Positions 28,127 through 36,956 of a DNA stretch of 64,000 bases are shown piece by piece. The stretch is from NCBI RefSeq assembly GCF_002803065.1, contig NZ_NNBL01000024.1:62001-126000 (forward strand), written 5' to 3'. The notes below the pieces were generated by a model. That model did no database searches. It was not told where the DNA came from and worked only from the letters and a program-made list of their open reading frames with translations. Position 1 is the stretch's first letter. Each line of letters begins with the position of its first letter. This stretch comes from Streptomyces sp. CB01635. Its GTDB lineage: Bacteria > Actinomycetota > Actinomycetes > Streptomycetales > Streptomycetaceae. A program made the position numbers and the translations under genes.

Positions 28127-28850
28127 CTGCGCTTGCCGGAAACCTCATCCATCGAGGTCAGGCGGCGTGGTGGTACTCGTGGAGGATGCCGCCCAGGCGA
28201 TCGCGTCTTCGTATGTCGAGGCGATTGAGCTCCTCCGGATCGGCGACCGTCACGGGCAGGGGACGTAGCGGGCGGGCGTTCGCAAGGCCCTGATGAGGAC
28301 GATGGGAGTTGTAGGACTGTTCGAACTCGCGCAAGGCGTGGAGCAGATGCCGCTGATTTCAGATCAACGTGCGGTCCAGCAGCTCGCGCCGGCAGGTCTG
28401 CACCCACCTCTCCATGACCGAGTTCATCCGCGGCATCCGGACGCCGCTGAGGACGCCGGAACTTGCCGTCCCGGTCTCGGATCAGGAACTTGGCCTTGAA
28501 TCTGGCGTCTTCGAGGTCCATGACCAGGTTCTTTGCGGCCTGCGTCACCTAGAGAGCGGTTGGGTGCGCAGTCGCGCCCAGGATCCGGATCCGTCGGGTG
28601 CTGTGCTCGATCACCGCGAACACGTACATCCGCGCCCCGGACAGGGTGACCGTCTCGAAGAAGTCGTACGCCAGCACGGCCTCGGCCTGGGAGCGCAGGA
28701 AGTCTGCCCAGGTACTGGAGTTCCGTTCGGGCGCTGGGTTGATCCCGGGCTCCTTGAGGATCTCCCATACGGTGGAGGCAGCCACCTTCACGCCGAGGGT
28801 TAGCAGTTCGCCGTGGAGGCGCCGGCATCTGGACCACCGCCGGCCGCCTG
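28127..28850 (-). pseudogene. Related IS transposase remnant with nonsense and frameshift mutations
   Basis: The left end resembles the 5466-type inverted repeat (CTGCGCTTGCCGGAAACCTC). Reading leftwards, WEILKEPGINPAP, LAYDFFETVTLSGARMYVF and ILGATAHPTAL lead to a TAG (plus-strand CTA at 28549-28551) where sibling copies have Trp. NLVMDLEDARFKAKFLIRDR follows, then a frameshift after the catalytic Asp. The right end and N-terminal coding part are missing. Confidence 0.8.
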
Positions 28851-28948
28851 AAGGGCGTGCGGTGCCCAACGGTCGGCGCCAAGGCCTTACCTCGTCCGGT
28901 CGCACCGGTGCCGAGGCCTTCGATGCCTTCCGGACAGGACCGCCCGAC

Positions 28949-29545
28949 TCAGCGCCCCGCGGCGCTCGACGCCCCGAACGCGGCAAGTGTGAAACCGTCC
29001 CGCAGCGATCCCATGCGGATCGACTCGGCGATCTCCGAGGGACTCCACCAGCGCGCGGCGGCGACCTCGCCGTCGCACGCTGCGTCGGGGCGCAGCGGGG
29101 CGTCGCTCGGAACCTGGACCTCGACCACGGCCACCTCGCTCTCCAACAGGCCGGAGTCCACGTCCAGGTATGCGACGACGGCTGCCGTCGAGGCAGCCAA
29201 TCCGGCCTCCTCGTGCAGTTCACGCAGGGCGTCCGACACCGGGTCGCTCTCGCCGAAGCCCCGCGGCAGTTCCCAGGCCCACCGGCCGATCGTCGGCCGC
29301 CACTGCCGGACCAGCAGGATGTCGTCACCGCGGCGGGCCAGCACCACCACTCCCGTCCGACCGCCGCCGATGCGGACTCGGTGCAGGACGGTCTCCACGC
29401 CGGAGGAAGACCGGTAGGTATCGAGGTGGACCTCGCACCATCGGCCGCCGTCGGAGTCGACGTAGGCCCTCCGGGACTGTGCACGAGGTGTCTCGGCGTC
29501 CACGGGAAACCTCCGGTGTTGATAAGGGGCACGTATCAGGGACAA
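28949..29545 (-). CDS. Nudix hydrolase
   Basis: 198-aa cytoplasmic Nudix enzyme, probably an ADP-ribose-type pyrophosphatase. The Nudix helix is present as RELHEEAGL after PRGFGESDPVSDAL. The preceding loop spacing deviates by about one residue from Gx5Ex7, as also occurs in ADP-ribose pyrophosphatases. The upstream LLVRQWRP segment is typical of that subgroup. It starts near 29545 and stands alone between IS debris and an unknown gene. Between 28850 and 28949 no gene is visible. Confidence 0.88.
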   Translation of the reverse strand: MSLIRAPYQHRRFPVDAETPRAQSRRAYVDSDGGRWCEVHLDTYRSSSGVETVLHRVRIGGGRTGVVVLARRGDDILLVRQWRPTIGRWAWELPRGFGESDPVSDALRELHEEAGLAASTAAVVAYLDVDSGLLESEVAVVEVQVPSDAPLRPDAACDGEVAAARWWSPSEIAESIRMGSLRDGFTLAAFGASSAAGR

Positions 29546-29641
29546 GTATCAGGGACACATACCCGGGAGACGTAACGGAGCTACAGGGCTGACACTTGGG
29601 AGCCCAGCCATCTAAGACGGCCATGAGGCTGCCCCCGCAGG

Positions 29642-30982
29642 TCAAGGCAGCTCTATCACGTCGTACCGCCCGCGGAACGAGCTCAGGTGGTTCACCCCGG
29701 CCGTGACCGCCGCCACGAGCATGGGGGCCAGTGCGCCGCCCGCGCCGGCGGCGAACGCCCCGGGCGTCCCGCCGCCCAGAACCCCGGTCGCCGCGCTCAT
29801 CCCGCCGCCCGCCACGACCTGCGCGGTGACGCCGCTCGCCTGCCGGACGAGCTGCTGCAGCCGTGTCACTGAGACCTCGTCCTCGCCGCCTGATGCCGGC
29901 TCCTTCGTACGGGCCGCAAGCAGGTCCCCCACGTCCTGCAGCGCGGTCAGGTCCCGGTGTTGCCACCAGCTGGTGAGGGCGTCGGCCACGTCGTCCGTGT
30001 AGCGCTGCCACGCTGCGGCCGTCATCAGACCGAGCCGCAGCTCGAACCGGGTCGGAAAGAGCACGACGCGAGTCGACGCGGGCAGCACTGCGGCCTCGCG
30101 CCGCCGGAGACCGCGCCGGGGCGATGCGAGGCCAAGTGCGCAGCCCTCACTCACCGCGATGGCCCGGTAGTACGTCTCGTCGAAGGACTCCCGCAGCAAC
30201 TGTGCGTCCGCGCGTTCCGCTCCGTCTCCCGAATACAGGAGGGGGTCGAGGCTCTCGTACAGGAGGCTGCGATTGGGCAGGCCGTTCCTGTCGTACTCCC
30301 CGCCGATCCATGAGGCCAGCGCTGCCCTCCCCGAGTCGCTGGCCAGCGCCTCCGGACGCGGCGGGGGACACAGGGCGTACGCGGCGGGGTAGTCGGCTGG
30401 CACCAAGGAGCTGACTTGCAGGAGTCCGCGCTCGGCTGCTTCCAGCCAGTCCCGCCATCGGGCGACCGTGCGTCGCCGCAGCGGCGCGTCGAGCACGCCC
30501 GTCGCCGCCAGTAACCGGTCCGCCGCGCCGGCCGGCCCCTCCGCCATGAGGAGTTCGGCTGCTGCCCGGTGGTCCGCTCGCGCGCTCAACTCCTGCTGGA
30601 GGCGCAGACACTGATCGTCCGGAACCGGAAGAGAAGAGAAGACGAAACCTGTCGAAAGCATCGCGATCAACTGACCTGCCAGGTCCGCGCCGCGGGCGTT
30701 CACCCGCAGTGGTAGCGCCGCACCCCCGTCGATCGCGCGGATCGTCAGTTCGTCCAGGAGCTCGGCGGGCCGCAGACCGGCAAAGACGGCGCCGTCGAGG
30801 AGTTGTGGGTACACGAGGAACAGCGAGCCGCCTTGAATGACCTCCCAGCGCAGCCGCCCGAGCAGCTCCGCGCGCTCCAGCGCCGTCGGCCGCTCCAGTG
30901 GCACTCCGGTTCCGGCGGCCTGGGAACTCAGCCTGGCGCGCTGCCGTACGCTGTCCCATTCCGTGCTCAGAACGGTAGTCAT
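29642..30982 (-). CDS. Protein of unknown function with Gly/Ala-rich C-terminus
   Basis: 446 aa, family not recognised. The start at 30982 is chosen because a TGGAGCAC ribosome-like site precedes this ATG and codon use becomes typical here. The first 380 residues look soluble and helical (LRWEVIQGGSLFLVYPQLLDG; SFDETYYRAIAVSEG). The C-terminus (about 385-435) is rich in Gly and Ala and hydrophobic. It could insert in or associate with membrane. Neighbours are a Nudix hydrolase downstream and an IS fragment upstream, giving no functional hint. Third-position GC is normal for the genome, so it is probably a real expressed gene. Confidence 0.65.
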   Translation of the reverse strand: MTTVLSTEWDSVRQRARLSSQAAGTGVPLERPTALERAELLGRLRWEVIQGGSLFLVYPQLLDGAVFAGLRPAELLDELTIRAIDGGAALPLRVNARGADLAGQLIAMLSTGFVFSSLPVPDDQCLRLQQELSARADHRAAAELLMAEGPAGAADRLLAATGVLDAPLRRRTVARWRDWLEAAERGLLQVSSLVPADYPAAYALCPPPRPEALASDSGRAALASWIGGEYDRNGLPNRSLLYESLDPLLYSGDGAERADAQLLRESFDETYYRAIAVSEGCALGLASPRRGLRRREAAVLPASTRVVLFPTRFELRLGLMTAAAWQRYTDDVADALTSWWQHRDLTALQDVGDLLAARTKEPASGGEDEVSVTRLQQLVRQASGVTAQVVAGGGMSAATGVLGGGTPGAFAAGAGGALAPMLVAAVTAGVNHLSSFRGRYDVIELP

Positions 30983-31331
30983 GTGCTCCAAACCCCCTGT
31001 GCTGTCGTTCAGTTGAAGGCCATGGCGACCAATGCCACGGTGTTCTCCCCGTTCCCCACCGGTGCGTTGTGCGGCACATCCGCCGGATTCAGCGCTGTCC
31101 GCCCTGACCGATGAGCGCGTCACCACCACGCGCATGGCAGGGACCTTAAGGCAATCGGCCGCTTCCCTGTAGACGGGGTTCGGTGCGAGATCGGTACAGG
31201 ACGGCAGTGATCGGCCACAGCCAGGAAGCGTCCGGCGCAGCTCTGGCGTCGAGCTTGTCGAGGATGCGCGGTGCAACCTGGCTCGTTCGCGCTCACTCGG
31301 TCCGACCTGGCATCGGGTGACCGCGCCGCGA
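30983..31331. other. Non-coding spacer between unknown gene and IS fragment
   Basis: About 350 bp. It contains the leader of the 29642-30982 gene. A short leftward reading near 31190-31280 (RILDKLDARAAPDASWLWPI) may be a gene scrap, but I cannot assign it. Confidence 0.4.
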
Positions 31332-31880
31332 CTCTGCGCCTGCCGAAAACTCTATCCGTGCTGTTCAAGCGGCATGCTGGTATTCGTGGAGGACTCCGCC
31401 GAGGCGGTCTCTTTGTCGTACGTCGAGGTGGGAGATCTGTGCAGGGGTGAGCGGTTCGGGGACAGCGCGTAAGGGTGCTGCCTGATGCATCGCTTGGTGG
31501 GGACGGTGGAGGTTGTAGTGGAGTTCGAACTGGCGGAGCGTGTGGCGCAGATGTTGTTCGTTCCAGATGAGGTGTGGTCAAGTAGTTCGTGGCGGCAGGT
31601 TTGGACCCAGCGTTCCATGATCGCGTTCATGTGCGGTATTCGTACGCCGGTTCGCACGACCTGAATGCCGGCGTCAGCCAGGATCTGTCGAAGAGGGCGG
31701 GGTACTTTGCGTCCCGGTCTCGGATCAGGTAGGTGAGGGTGGCGTTGGCGTCCGTCAGGTCCATGGCCAGGTTCCGGGCCGTCTGGGTCACCCAGGCCGT
31801 GGTGGGGTGGGCAGTGGTGCCGAGGATGCGGCGCGTGGCGTGTTCGATGACGGCGAGGATGTACTGGCGCTGCATCCACG
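31332..31880 (-). pseudogene. Left part of a 5466-type IS (transposase 3' half), multiply frameshifted
   Basis: It begins with a good left inverted repeat (CTCTGCGCCTGCCGAAAACT... at 31332-31366). Leftward frames carry YILAVIEHATRR, TAWVTQTARNLAMDLTDANA, YLIRDRDAKYPALF and NAIMERWVQTCRHELLDH with several frame changes. It stops near 31880, in the middle of the transposase. The complementary right half lies at 35625-36028. Confidence 0.8.
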
Positions 31881-31950
31881 GGTGCCGTCAACGTTCCTGT
31901 ATCGGCGCTCACAGCAGGACTGGTGTCACAGACCCGCGGGCGGGCCTGGC

Positions 31951-32595
31951 TCAGGTGGAGACAGGAGTGCGGGACAGGGCGGTGCGCAGCGCGAAGGTGC
32001 CGAGCAGGCCGCCTGCCGTGAACCGCTGGACGGTCATGGCGCGGGGCCGGGCTGCCAGAAAACCCGACACCCGTGCTGCGCCCAGCATGATCAGAGCGTT
32101 CACGGAGATCCCCACGATGATCTGCACACCACCGAGCTGGAGCAGTTGCCCCCAGGCCGGACCTGCCTGCGGGTCCAGGAACTGGGGCAGCAGGGCGGCA
32201 TACATAAGAGCGATCTTGGGGTTAAGTAGGTTGGTCAGCAGCCCCATCGAGAACAGGCGGGCGTCGGAGACCGGAGGCAGGTCCTGGGCCGGGGCGAAGG
32301 GCGAGCGGCCGCCGGGCTTGAGCATGCCCCAGGCGAGGTAGGCCAGGTAAACGGCCCCGGCAAGCTTGACCACCGTGAACGCCACCGGTACGGCGGCGAA
32401 CAGCGCGGACAGGCCCGCAGCCGCGGCCAGCAGGTAGCACACGAATCCCACGGCGGTCCCACCGAGGCTAACCAGGCCCGCCCTGCGGCCTTGGGTGATC
32501 GCGCGGGAGGCGAGGTGGATCATGTTCGGTCCCGGAGTCAGGGCCATGCCCAGTTCGACCAGGGCCACTCCTCCGACTGCGGTCAGAGTGATCAC
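31951..32595 (-). CDS. LysE/RhtB-family amino-acid exporter
   Basis: 214-aa inner-membrane exporter with six predicted helices. The N-terminal MALTPGPNMIHLAS and the loop segment LLNPKIALMYAALLPQF are the family signatures. Members export amino acids such as lysine, threonine or homoserine lactone derivatives. The GTG start at 32595 lies 6 bases from AGGAGG. It sits between two halves of an IS, so it may belong to inserted DNA. A small reading frame ends just before it. Confidence 0.92.
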   Translation of the reverse strand: MITLTAVGGVALVELGMALTPGPNMIHLASRAITQGRRAGLVSLGGTAVGFVCYLLAAAAGLSALFAAVPVAFTVVKLAGAVYLAYLAWGMLKPGGRSPFAPAQDLPPVSDARLFSMGLLTNLLNPKIALMYAALLPQFLDPQAGPAWGQLLQLGGVQIIVGISVNALIMLGAARVSGFLAARPRAMTVQRFTAGGLLGTFALRTALSRTPVST

Positions 32596-32598
32596 CGG

Positions 32599-32730
32599 TC
32601 AACCTCCTGGTTGTTCGTCGGGTACCCGATACGGATTGGGGTCACCTGGCTGCAACGGACGGCAACAACGCATCTGCGGCGCCTGCCTCGCCTGCTGCAG
32701 AATACGGCCTTGCCGCTCGGCATCTTTCAT
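32599..32730 (-). CDS. Possible 43-aa leader peptide before the LysE gene
   Basis: A short frame starting MKDAERQGRILQQARQ ends in TGA inside the LysE ribosome-site region, 3 bases before the exporter GTG. Its position would allow translational coupling. It is Arg/Gln-rich and resembles nothing known, and could be chance. Confidence 0.25.
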   Translation of the reverse strand: MKDAERQGRILQQARQAPQMRCCRPLQPGDPNPYRVPDEQPGG

Positions 32731-33083
32731 GCACCCGCGACCCCTTTCCTAGCCCGCCGACGACAGCCGACAGCCCCGTCTCAGTTCTCCCTACGTGGTT
32801 CGCGAGAACTGGCCGATCAGCGGGAGCGCGTGCCATAGCTGTGCCACTTCATGCGGTCAACCACGGGCAATGGCGGCTCGGCGCAGTCGAGATGCGCCGT
32901 TCACCTGGGCTGCCACTACAGCCGGAGTGACCTGGGCGCTTCCGCTCCGGATCATGGCCGCCCTTACAACGCAGTCATCCTCCCATCGCGCGATTGTGGG
33001 CCCTCCGCCGGCACTGTACGTTCCCGCGAACGGATCGGTTCGGCTCAGAAACGACGTCTGCGGGCGGGTACGTCAACTACAAC
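32731..33083. other. Spacer without recognisable gene
   Basis: About 350 bp between the LysE leader and a small frame at 33084. Frames on both strands are short or have poor codon bias, and I see no motif or repeat. Confidence 0.4.
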
Positions 33084-33221
33084 ATGGCAGCCGAGGCATT
33101 CGTGATCTTCTCCGGCAAGGTCTTCCGACACCCGCGCCACCAAGCCGAAGGACGCCGGGAAGCACAGGTCTACGGACGCTCCATCGGAAACCCTGAGCCG
33201 CAGCTGGACTGGCCGGACTGA
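33084..33221 (+). CDS. Small hypothetical protein, 45 aa
   Basis: Frame from ATG at 33084 (MAAEAFVIFSGKVFRHPRHQ) to TGA at 33221, with mostly G/C third positions. No ribosome site of quality is seen. It may be a gene scrap. It is convergent with the sulfatase gene. Confidence 0.3.
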   Translation: MAAEAFVIFSGKVFRHPRHQAEGRREAQVYGRSIGNPEPQLDWPD

Positions 33222-33282
33222 TCAGCCACCTCTCTCAGAACGAGCTACACCCATTGGCGTTCGGATGCGGCCCGGAGCTCGC

Positions 33283-35493
33283 TCAGTCGCGGACTTGCAC
33301 ATGGGCGGCGGCCCAGGAGGTGTGGTCGTACGAGCCGTCGCTGTTGGCGTCTCGCACCACAAGACGCAACAGCTGTACGCCCGTTACGTCCACATCGACC
33401 GGGCGCGGGCCACCCGCCGCCGTGAGCGGGCCGCTGTCGAACAGCCTGGTGCCGTCGCCCCACACCTCGGCGACGACCCCTCCCCGGGCGTTCTGCAGCG
33501 CCGAGAAGTCGTCGATGCCGACGACCGAGGTGAAGCGGGCGGCGTTGGCGCCGAGGAAGTAGACGATCTCCGAGGGGGCATGGACGCCCAGGCCCTTGGC
33601 GTACGTCGTGCCGTCGAAGGCGATCGGAGTCCCGTCGCCGGCCGGCTTCTTGCCGTTGCTGGTGTCGAGCTCGACCGGGCCCCAGCCGTTGGTGGCCGAG
33701 AGCCAGGTCAGATCGCTCAGGTAGGCGTCCTGGGCCGGTGCGGGCGGAGGAGTGGCCACCGGACGGGCGGACGCGTAGCGGACCGTGTCGCGGCCGTACC
33801 GGGCCGTACCTTCGGCGCGCAGCGCCCAGGTGCCGGCGGAGGTGAGGCCGGCGGGCGTGGTCACTTCCCAACGGGTTTCCAGCGCCGAACCGGGCGTGAG
33901 GCGGCGGGCGTCGCGCGCCGTCAGGGGGCGCAGCCGCCAGCCCTCCGGTGCGCCGAGGCGCACGGCGGCGTTGGTCCATGCCCGGCCGGAGGCGTTGCCC
34001 AGGGTTGCTGTGACCGTGAACTTCTGCCCGGGGAAGACGAGTTCCGGCGCCTCGACGCGTACGCCGAAGCGCTCGCGCTCGTACGTGTCCGCCCACGACG
34101 CCCTCAGCAGTGTGGTCAGTTCCCTCACCACCTTCGGGTGAGCGGCGGCCAGGTCGGTGGTCTCGCCCGGGTCGGCGGCCAGGTTGTACAGCTCGAACTG
34201 CCACTGATCGTCCGGGGCTTCACGATCACGGCCCGGGGCGAAGCGGATGCCCTTCCAGTCGTCGCGGCGGACCGCCTCGGCCAGTTTGAGGATTCGGCCC
34301 TTGTCGACTGCGTTGGCCCGAGAGGTCGAGCCGGGGTCGTTGCGGTACCAGTAGAGGTGTCCGTGCAGCGGGGCGCTGCGCGGACGGGCGGTGAGCAGCG
34401 AGGCGGCGGACAGGCCGTCGATATCGCGTGGTGCGGGGGCGCCGCCGAGGTCGGCGAAGGTGGGAAGCAGGTCGATCAGCGGGGTCGGCCGGTCGGTGGT
34501 GTCCGGGCTGATGGTGCCGGGCTGCCAGGCGATCAGCGGAACCCGCACTCCGCCCTCGAAGAGGTTGCGCTTGTAGCCCGTGAGCGGGCCGTTGGCGTCG
34601 AAGAGGTCGGGGTTGACGCCGCCCTCCTCGTGCGGGCCGTTGTCGCTCGCGGCCAGGACCAGCGTGTCCTTGTCGATGCCGAGCGCGCGCAGGGTGTCCA
34701 CGACCGAGCCGACGAGGGTGTCGAGCCGGGTGACCTGGGCGGCGTGGCCCTTGTTCGCGGCATTCCACGGCTGGTTGTCGTACTCGCTCACGTCCGGGAT
34801 GTCGCTGGGCCCGTGCGGCACGTTCGGCGTGAGGTACAGGAGGAACGGCTCGTGTGCGTGCTCGGTGATGAACGCGTTGGCGCGTTCCTGGATCAGATCG
34901 ATCGCGTACGTGCCCTTCTTGCCGTCGGTGTTCTCGGGGAACTGGACCCGCTCGCCGTTGTGCCAGAGGTACGTCGGGAAGTACTCATGGGCGTGACCGT
35001 GCGTGATGTACCCGTAGAACTCCTCGAAACCACGGGAGTTGGGATGACTCGGCTGGTCGGCCTCCTCAGGACCGTAACCCCACTTGCCGATGCACGCGGT
35101 GCGGTAGCCGCGTGCCTGCAGTACTTCGGCGAAGGTCGTGTCGCCGTCACCGATCGGGTCCTGCGGGCCGTCGAAGGGGTTCTCGCGCACGGGCGCATGG
35201 CCGCCGTGGAGGCCGGTCAGCAACGAGGCACGGGACGGTGCGCACACGGCGGCTGCCGAGTAGGCCTGGGTGAAGCGCAGGCCCTCGGCTGCGAGTGCGT
35301 CGAGCCGGGGCGTGTGGATGAGCTGCTGTCCGTACGCGCCGAGGTCGCCGTAGCCGAGATCGTCGGCCAGGACCACCACGATGTTCGGCCGACGCGGGCG
35401 CGCGCGACCGTCTGCCGACGCGGGGGCGGACGGCAGTGCACTCAGACCGAGTGCGGCGGCTGATCCGGCAAGAAACTGACGGCGACTTGACAC
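33283..35493 (-). CDS. Tat-exported sulfatase with C-terminal NPCBM domain
   Basis: 736-aa secreted arylsulfatase-type enzyme. A Tat signal (SSRRQFLAGSAAALG) is followed by metal ligands in VLADDLGYGD. The formylglycine motif CAPSRASLLTG has C84 (Cys-type), needing a formylglycine-generating enzyme. Later motifs include IGKWGYG and SDNGPH. After the catalytic part (to about 480) come a beta-sandwich region and an NPCBM carbohydrate-binding domain (about 595-736; AYLSDLTWLSATNGWG, YAKGLGVHAPSEI). The substrate is therefore probably a sulfated glycan. The GTG at 35493 after AAGGAG gives the intact Tat signal. The further upstream ATG at 35565 has no such site. Confidence 0.92.
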   Translation of the reverse strand: MSSRRQFLAGSAAALGLSALPSAPASADGRARPRRPNIVVVLADDLGYGDLGAYGQQLIHTPRLDALAAEGLRFTQAYSAAAVCAPSRASLLTGLHGGHAPVRENPFDGPQDPIGDGDTTFAEVLQARGYRTACIGKWGYGPEEADQPSHPNSRGFEEFYGYITHGHAHEYFPTYLWHNGERVQFPENTDGKKGTYAIDLIQERANAFITEHAHEPFLLYLTPNVPHGPSDIPDVSEYDNQPWNAANKGHAAQVTRLDTLVGSVVDTLRALGIDKDTLVLAASDNGPHEEGGVNPDLFDANGPLTGYKRNLFEGGVRVPLIAWQPGTISPDTTDRPTPLIDLLPTFADLGGAPAPRDIDGLSAASLLTARPRSAPLHGHLYWYRNDPGSTSRANAVDKGRILKLAEAVRRDDWKGIRFAPGRDREAPDDQWQFELYNLAADPGETTDLAAAHPKVVRELTTLLRASWADTYERERFGVRVEAPELVFPGQKFTVTATLGNASGRAWTNAAVRLGAPEGWRLRPLTARDARRLTPGSALETRWEVTTPAGLTSAGTWALRAEGTARYGRDTVRYASARPVATPPPAPAQDAYLSDLTWLSATNGWGPVELDTSNGKKPAGDGTPIAFDGTTYAKGLGVHAPSEIVYFLGANAARFTSVVGIDDFSALQNARGGVVAEVWGDGTRLFDSGPLTAAGGPRPVDVDVTGVQLLRLVVRDANSDGSYDHTSWAAAHVQVRD

Positions 35494-35624
35494 CAGGGAC
35501 TCCTTCGGACGGCTATGTCGAAGATCCTGGGGGAAGTGTGGAGGGCAAGGCCATTGCGAGAGCATGAAGACCTCATGGCGTCACCGAGTGTGGCCAGTGG
35601 GGGCACCCAGGCCTGCTGCGCCGC

Positions 35625-36028
35625 ACCCCGTGGGCGGTTGGCCTGGCCTCTTCGGCCGGCACGTGCGGGCATGGCGCCGCTTCATCAGATCGCGGTGCCA
35701 TCGCAGCATGGTGTCGGGTCGTACCAGTAGCCGTAACCGGCGTAGGACCTGACGGGGTAGCGGCACTAGCAGAGCGGCAAGCAACGCCGGGTCCTGCGGT
35801 GCGAGTCTCACCCGGTCCGTACCGAGCTGCCGCTCAAGGACGGTGAGCTGGTGGCGCAGAGCGAGAATCTCCGCGTCCTTGTCGCGGTCGCTCATCGGCA
35901 GCAACCGCAGTGCGCCGAACAGGTTGGTGACGCTCAGGGAGGTGAGACGAAGCAACACGAGTGCTCATGCTGCCGTATCACCGCACAGACCCTGAGCTGC
36001 ACGGACGGCATTCTCGGCAGGCGCAGGG
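35625..36028 (-). pseudogene. Right part of a 5466-type IS (transposase 5' half)
   Basis: The N-terminal transposase coding region (from 35958; KDAEILALRHQLTVLERQL ... RPDTMLRWHRDLMKRRHAR) is intact in frame, then diverges near 35625. The right inverted repeat is at 35994-36028 (GAGCTGCACGGACGGCATTC...). It serves as the reference showing that the 5466-6663 copy has lost one base. Confidence 0.8.
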
Positions 36029-36035
36029 TACGAGG

Positions 36036-36692
36036 TCAACCAACCGTTGGCATGAACGCCTTGGCGTGTGCGAGATGGGCTTCCAGGAGCTGGGCCGCCT
36101 CCTCGCCTTTCGCCTGACGGAGCAGCTCCACGATCGCCCGGTGCTGTTCGACCTGTGCGGGCAGATCGTCGCTGGTGCGGTCTGTGGTGGCCACCGCCAG
36201 CTTGATCTCCGACATGAGATCGCGGGCCGTCGCTGTCAGGCGAGGGCTGCCCAGGAGCCCGACGATCGCCACGTGCACGGCGAGATGCGCCTCCGTGACG
36301 ACGCTGGCAGCGGCCGACGAGGCGACGGCTTCTTCGAAGTCGCGCTGGACCGCGATGAGCGTCATGAGGTCGGTGCGAGTTGCCTGCACCACCGAGCGCG
36401 CCGCCGCCGTCTCCAGGACGCGCCGAGCCTTGAAGATGTCCTCGATCTCCTCCTCGGTGAGCTGCCGTACCTCGACCCCGCGATTCGGCCGTCGTACCAA
36501 CAGGCCCTCGCTGGTGAGGATTTGCAGGGCCTCGCGCACGGTGCTGCGCGAGACACCGAGGCTCTCGGCGACATTGCTCTCGCGCAGCGAGGTGCCCCCC
36601 GTGAGGGTGCCCCGGTACATCTCCTCGCGCAGTGCGTGAGCCACGCGGTCCACGGTGCTGGAGCGATCGATCTCTATGGGTCCTAGGGCCAT
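36036..36692 (-). CDS. FadR-subfamily GntR regulator of the lyase/importer operon
   Basis: 218-aa regulator. The winged helix has LGVSRSTVREALQILTSEGL and the wing PNRGVEV. The FCD domain has AHLAVHVAIVGLLGSPRL and EQHRAIVELL, giving the usual His ligands. The ATG at 36692 follows GAGGAAG. It is divergent from the argininosuccinate-lyase-like gene. The spacer carries a FadR-type palindrome, so it very likely controls the 36957-44189 operon and itself. It ends just beyond an IS right end, marking the edge of this module. Confidence 0.9.
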   Translation of the reverse strand: MALGPIEIDRSSTVDRVAHALREEMYRGTLTGGTSLRESNVAESLGVSRSTVREALQILTSEGLLVRRPNRGVEVRQLTEEEIEDIFKARRVLETAAARSVVQATRTDLMTLIAVQRDFEEAVASSAAASVVTEAHLAVHVAIVGLLGSPRLTATARDLMSEIKLAVATTDRTSDDLPAQVEQHRAIVELLRQAKGEEAAQLLEAHLAHAKAFMPTVG

Positions 36693-36822
36693 GGCGCACT
36701 TCCTCAGAGTCTTGGTCGGACAGCCGGACGATCTGGGACGACAGCCTACTGGCCAATAGGAGTGGGGGAGTTGGAGAGCCCTATTCCCCCCGAGCTCTTG
36801 ACGATCACGGTGCTTGCTGAAA

Positions 36823-36833
36823 TTGTCCGACAA
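36823..36833. promoter_or_regulatory. FadR-type operator TTGTCCGACAA
   Basis: A perfect 11-bp palindrome fitting the FadR-subfamily pattern GTNNNAC, between the GntR gene and the lyase gene. A related GGTCGGACAG half-site lies near 36714-36723. The adjacent regulator is the natural candidate ligand-responsive repressor. Confidence 0.65.
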
Positions 36834-36956
36834 GCGGGCAGTCCGACGAAGCCTGGTGGTTCGTTCTGCCCACCTCCTTCCGCTCCTTCTCCATGTGATC
36901 GAAACCTCCCGGCCACGGCCGTCGAGCCGCCCCCCTCACACCAGGGAGACCCGTTC

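Noticed and set aside
29546..30011. Long Arg/Gly-rich frames opposite or beside the unknown 29642-30982 gene
   Set aside because: Biased amino-acid content and no motif. They are shadows of a GC-rich coding strand.
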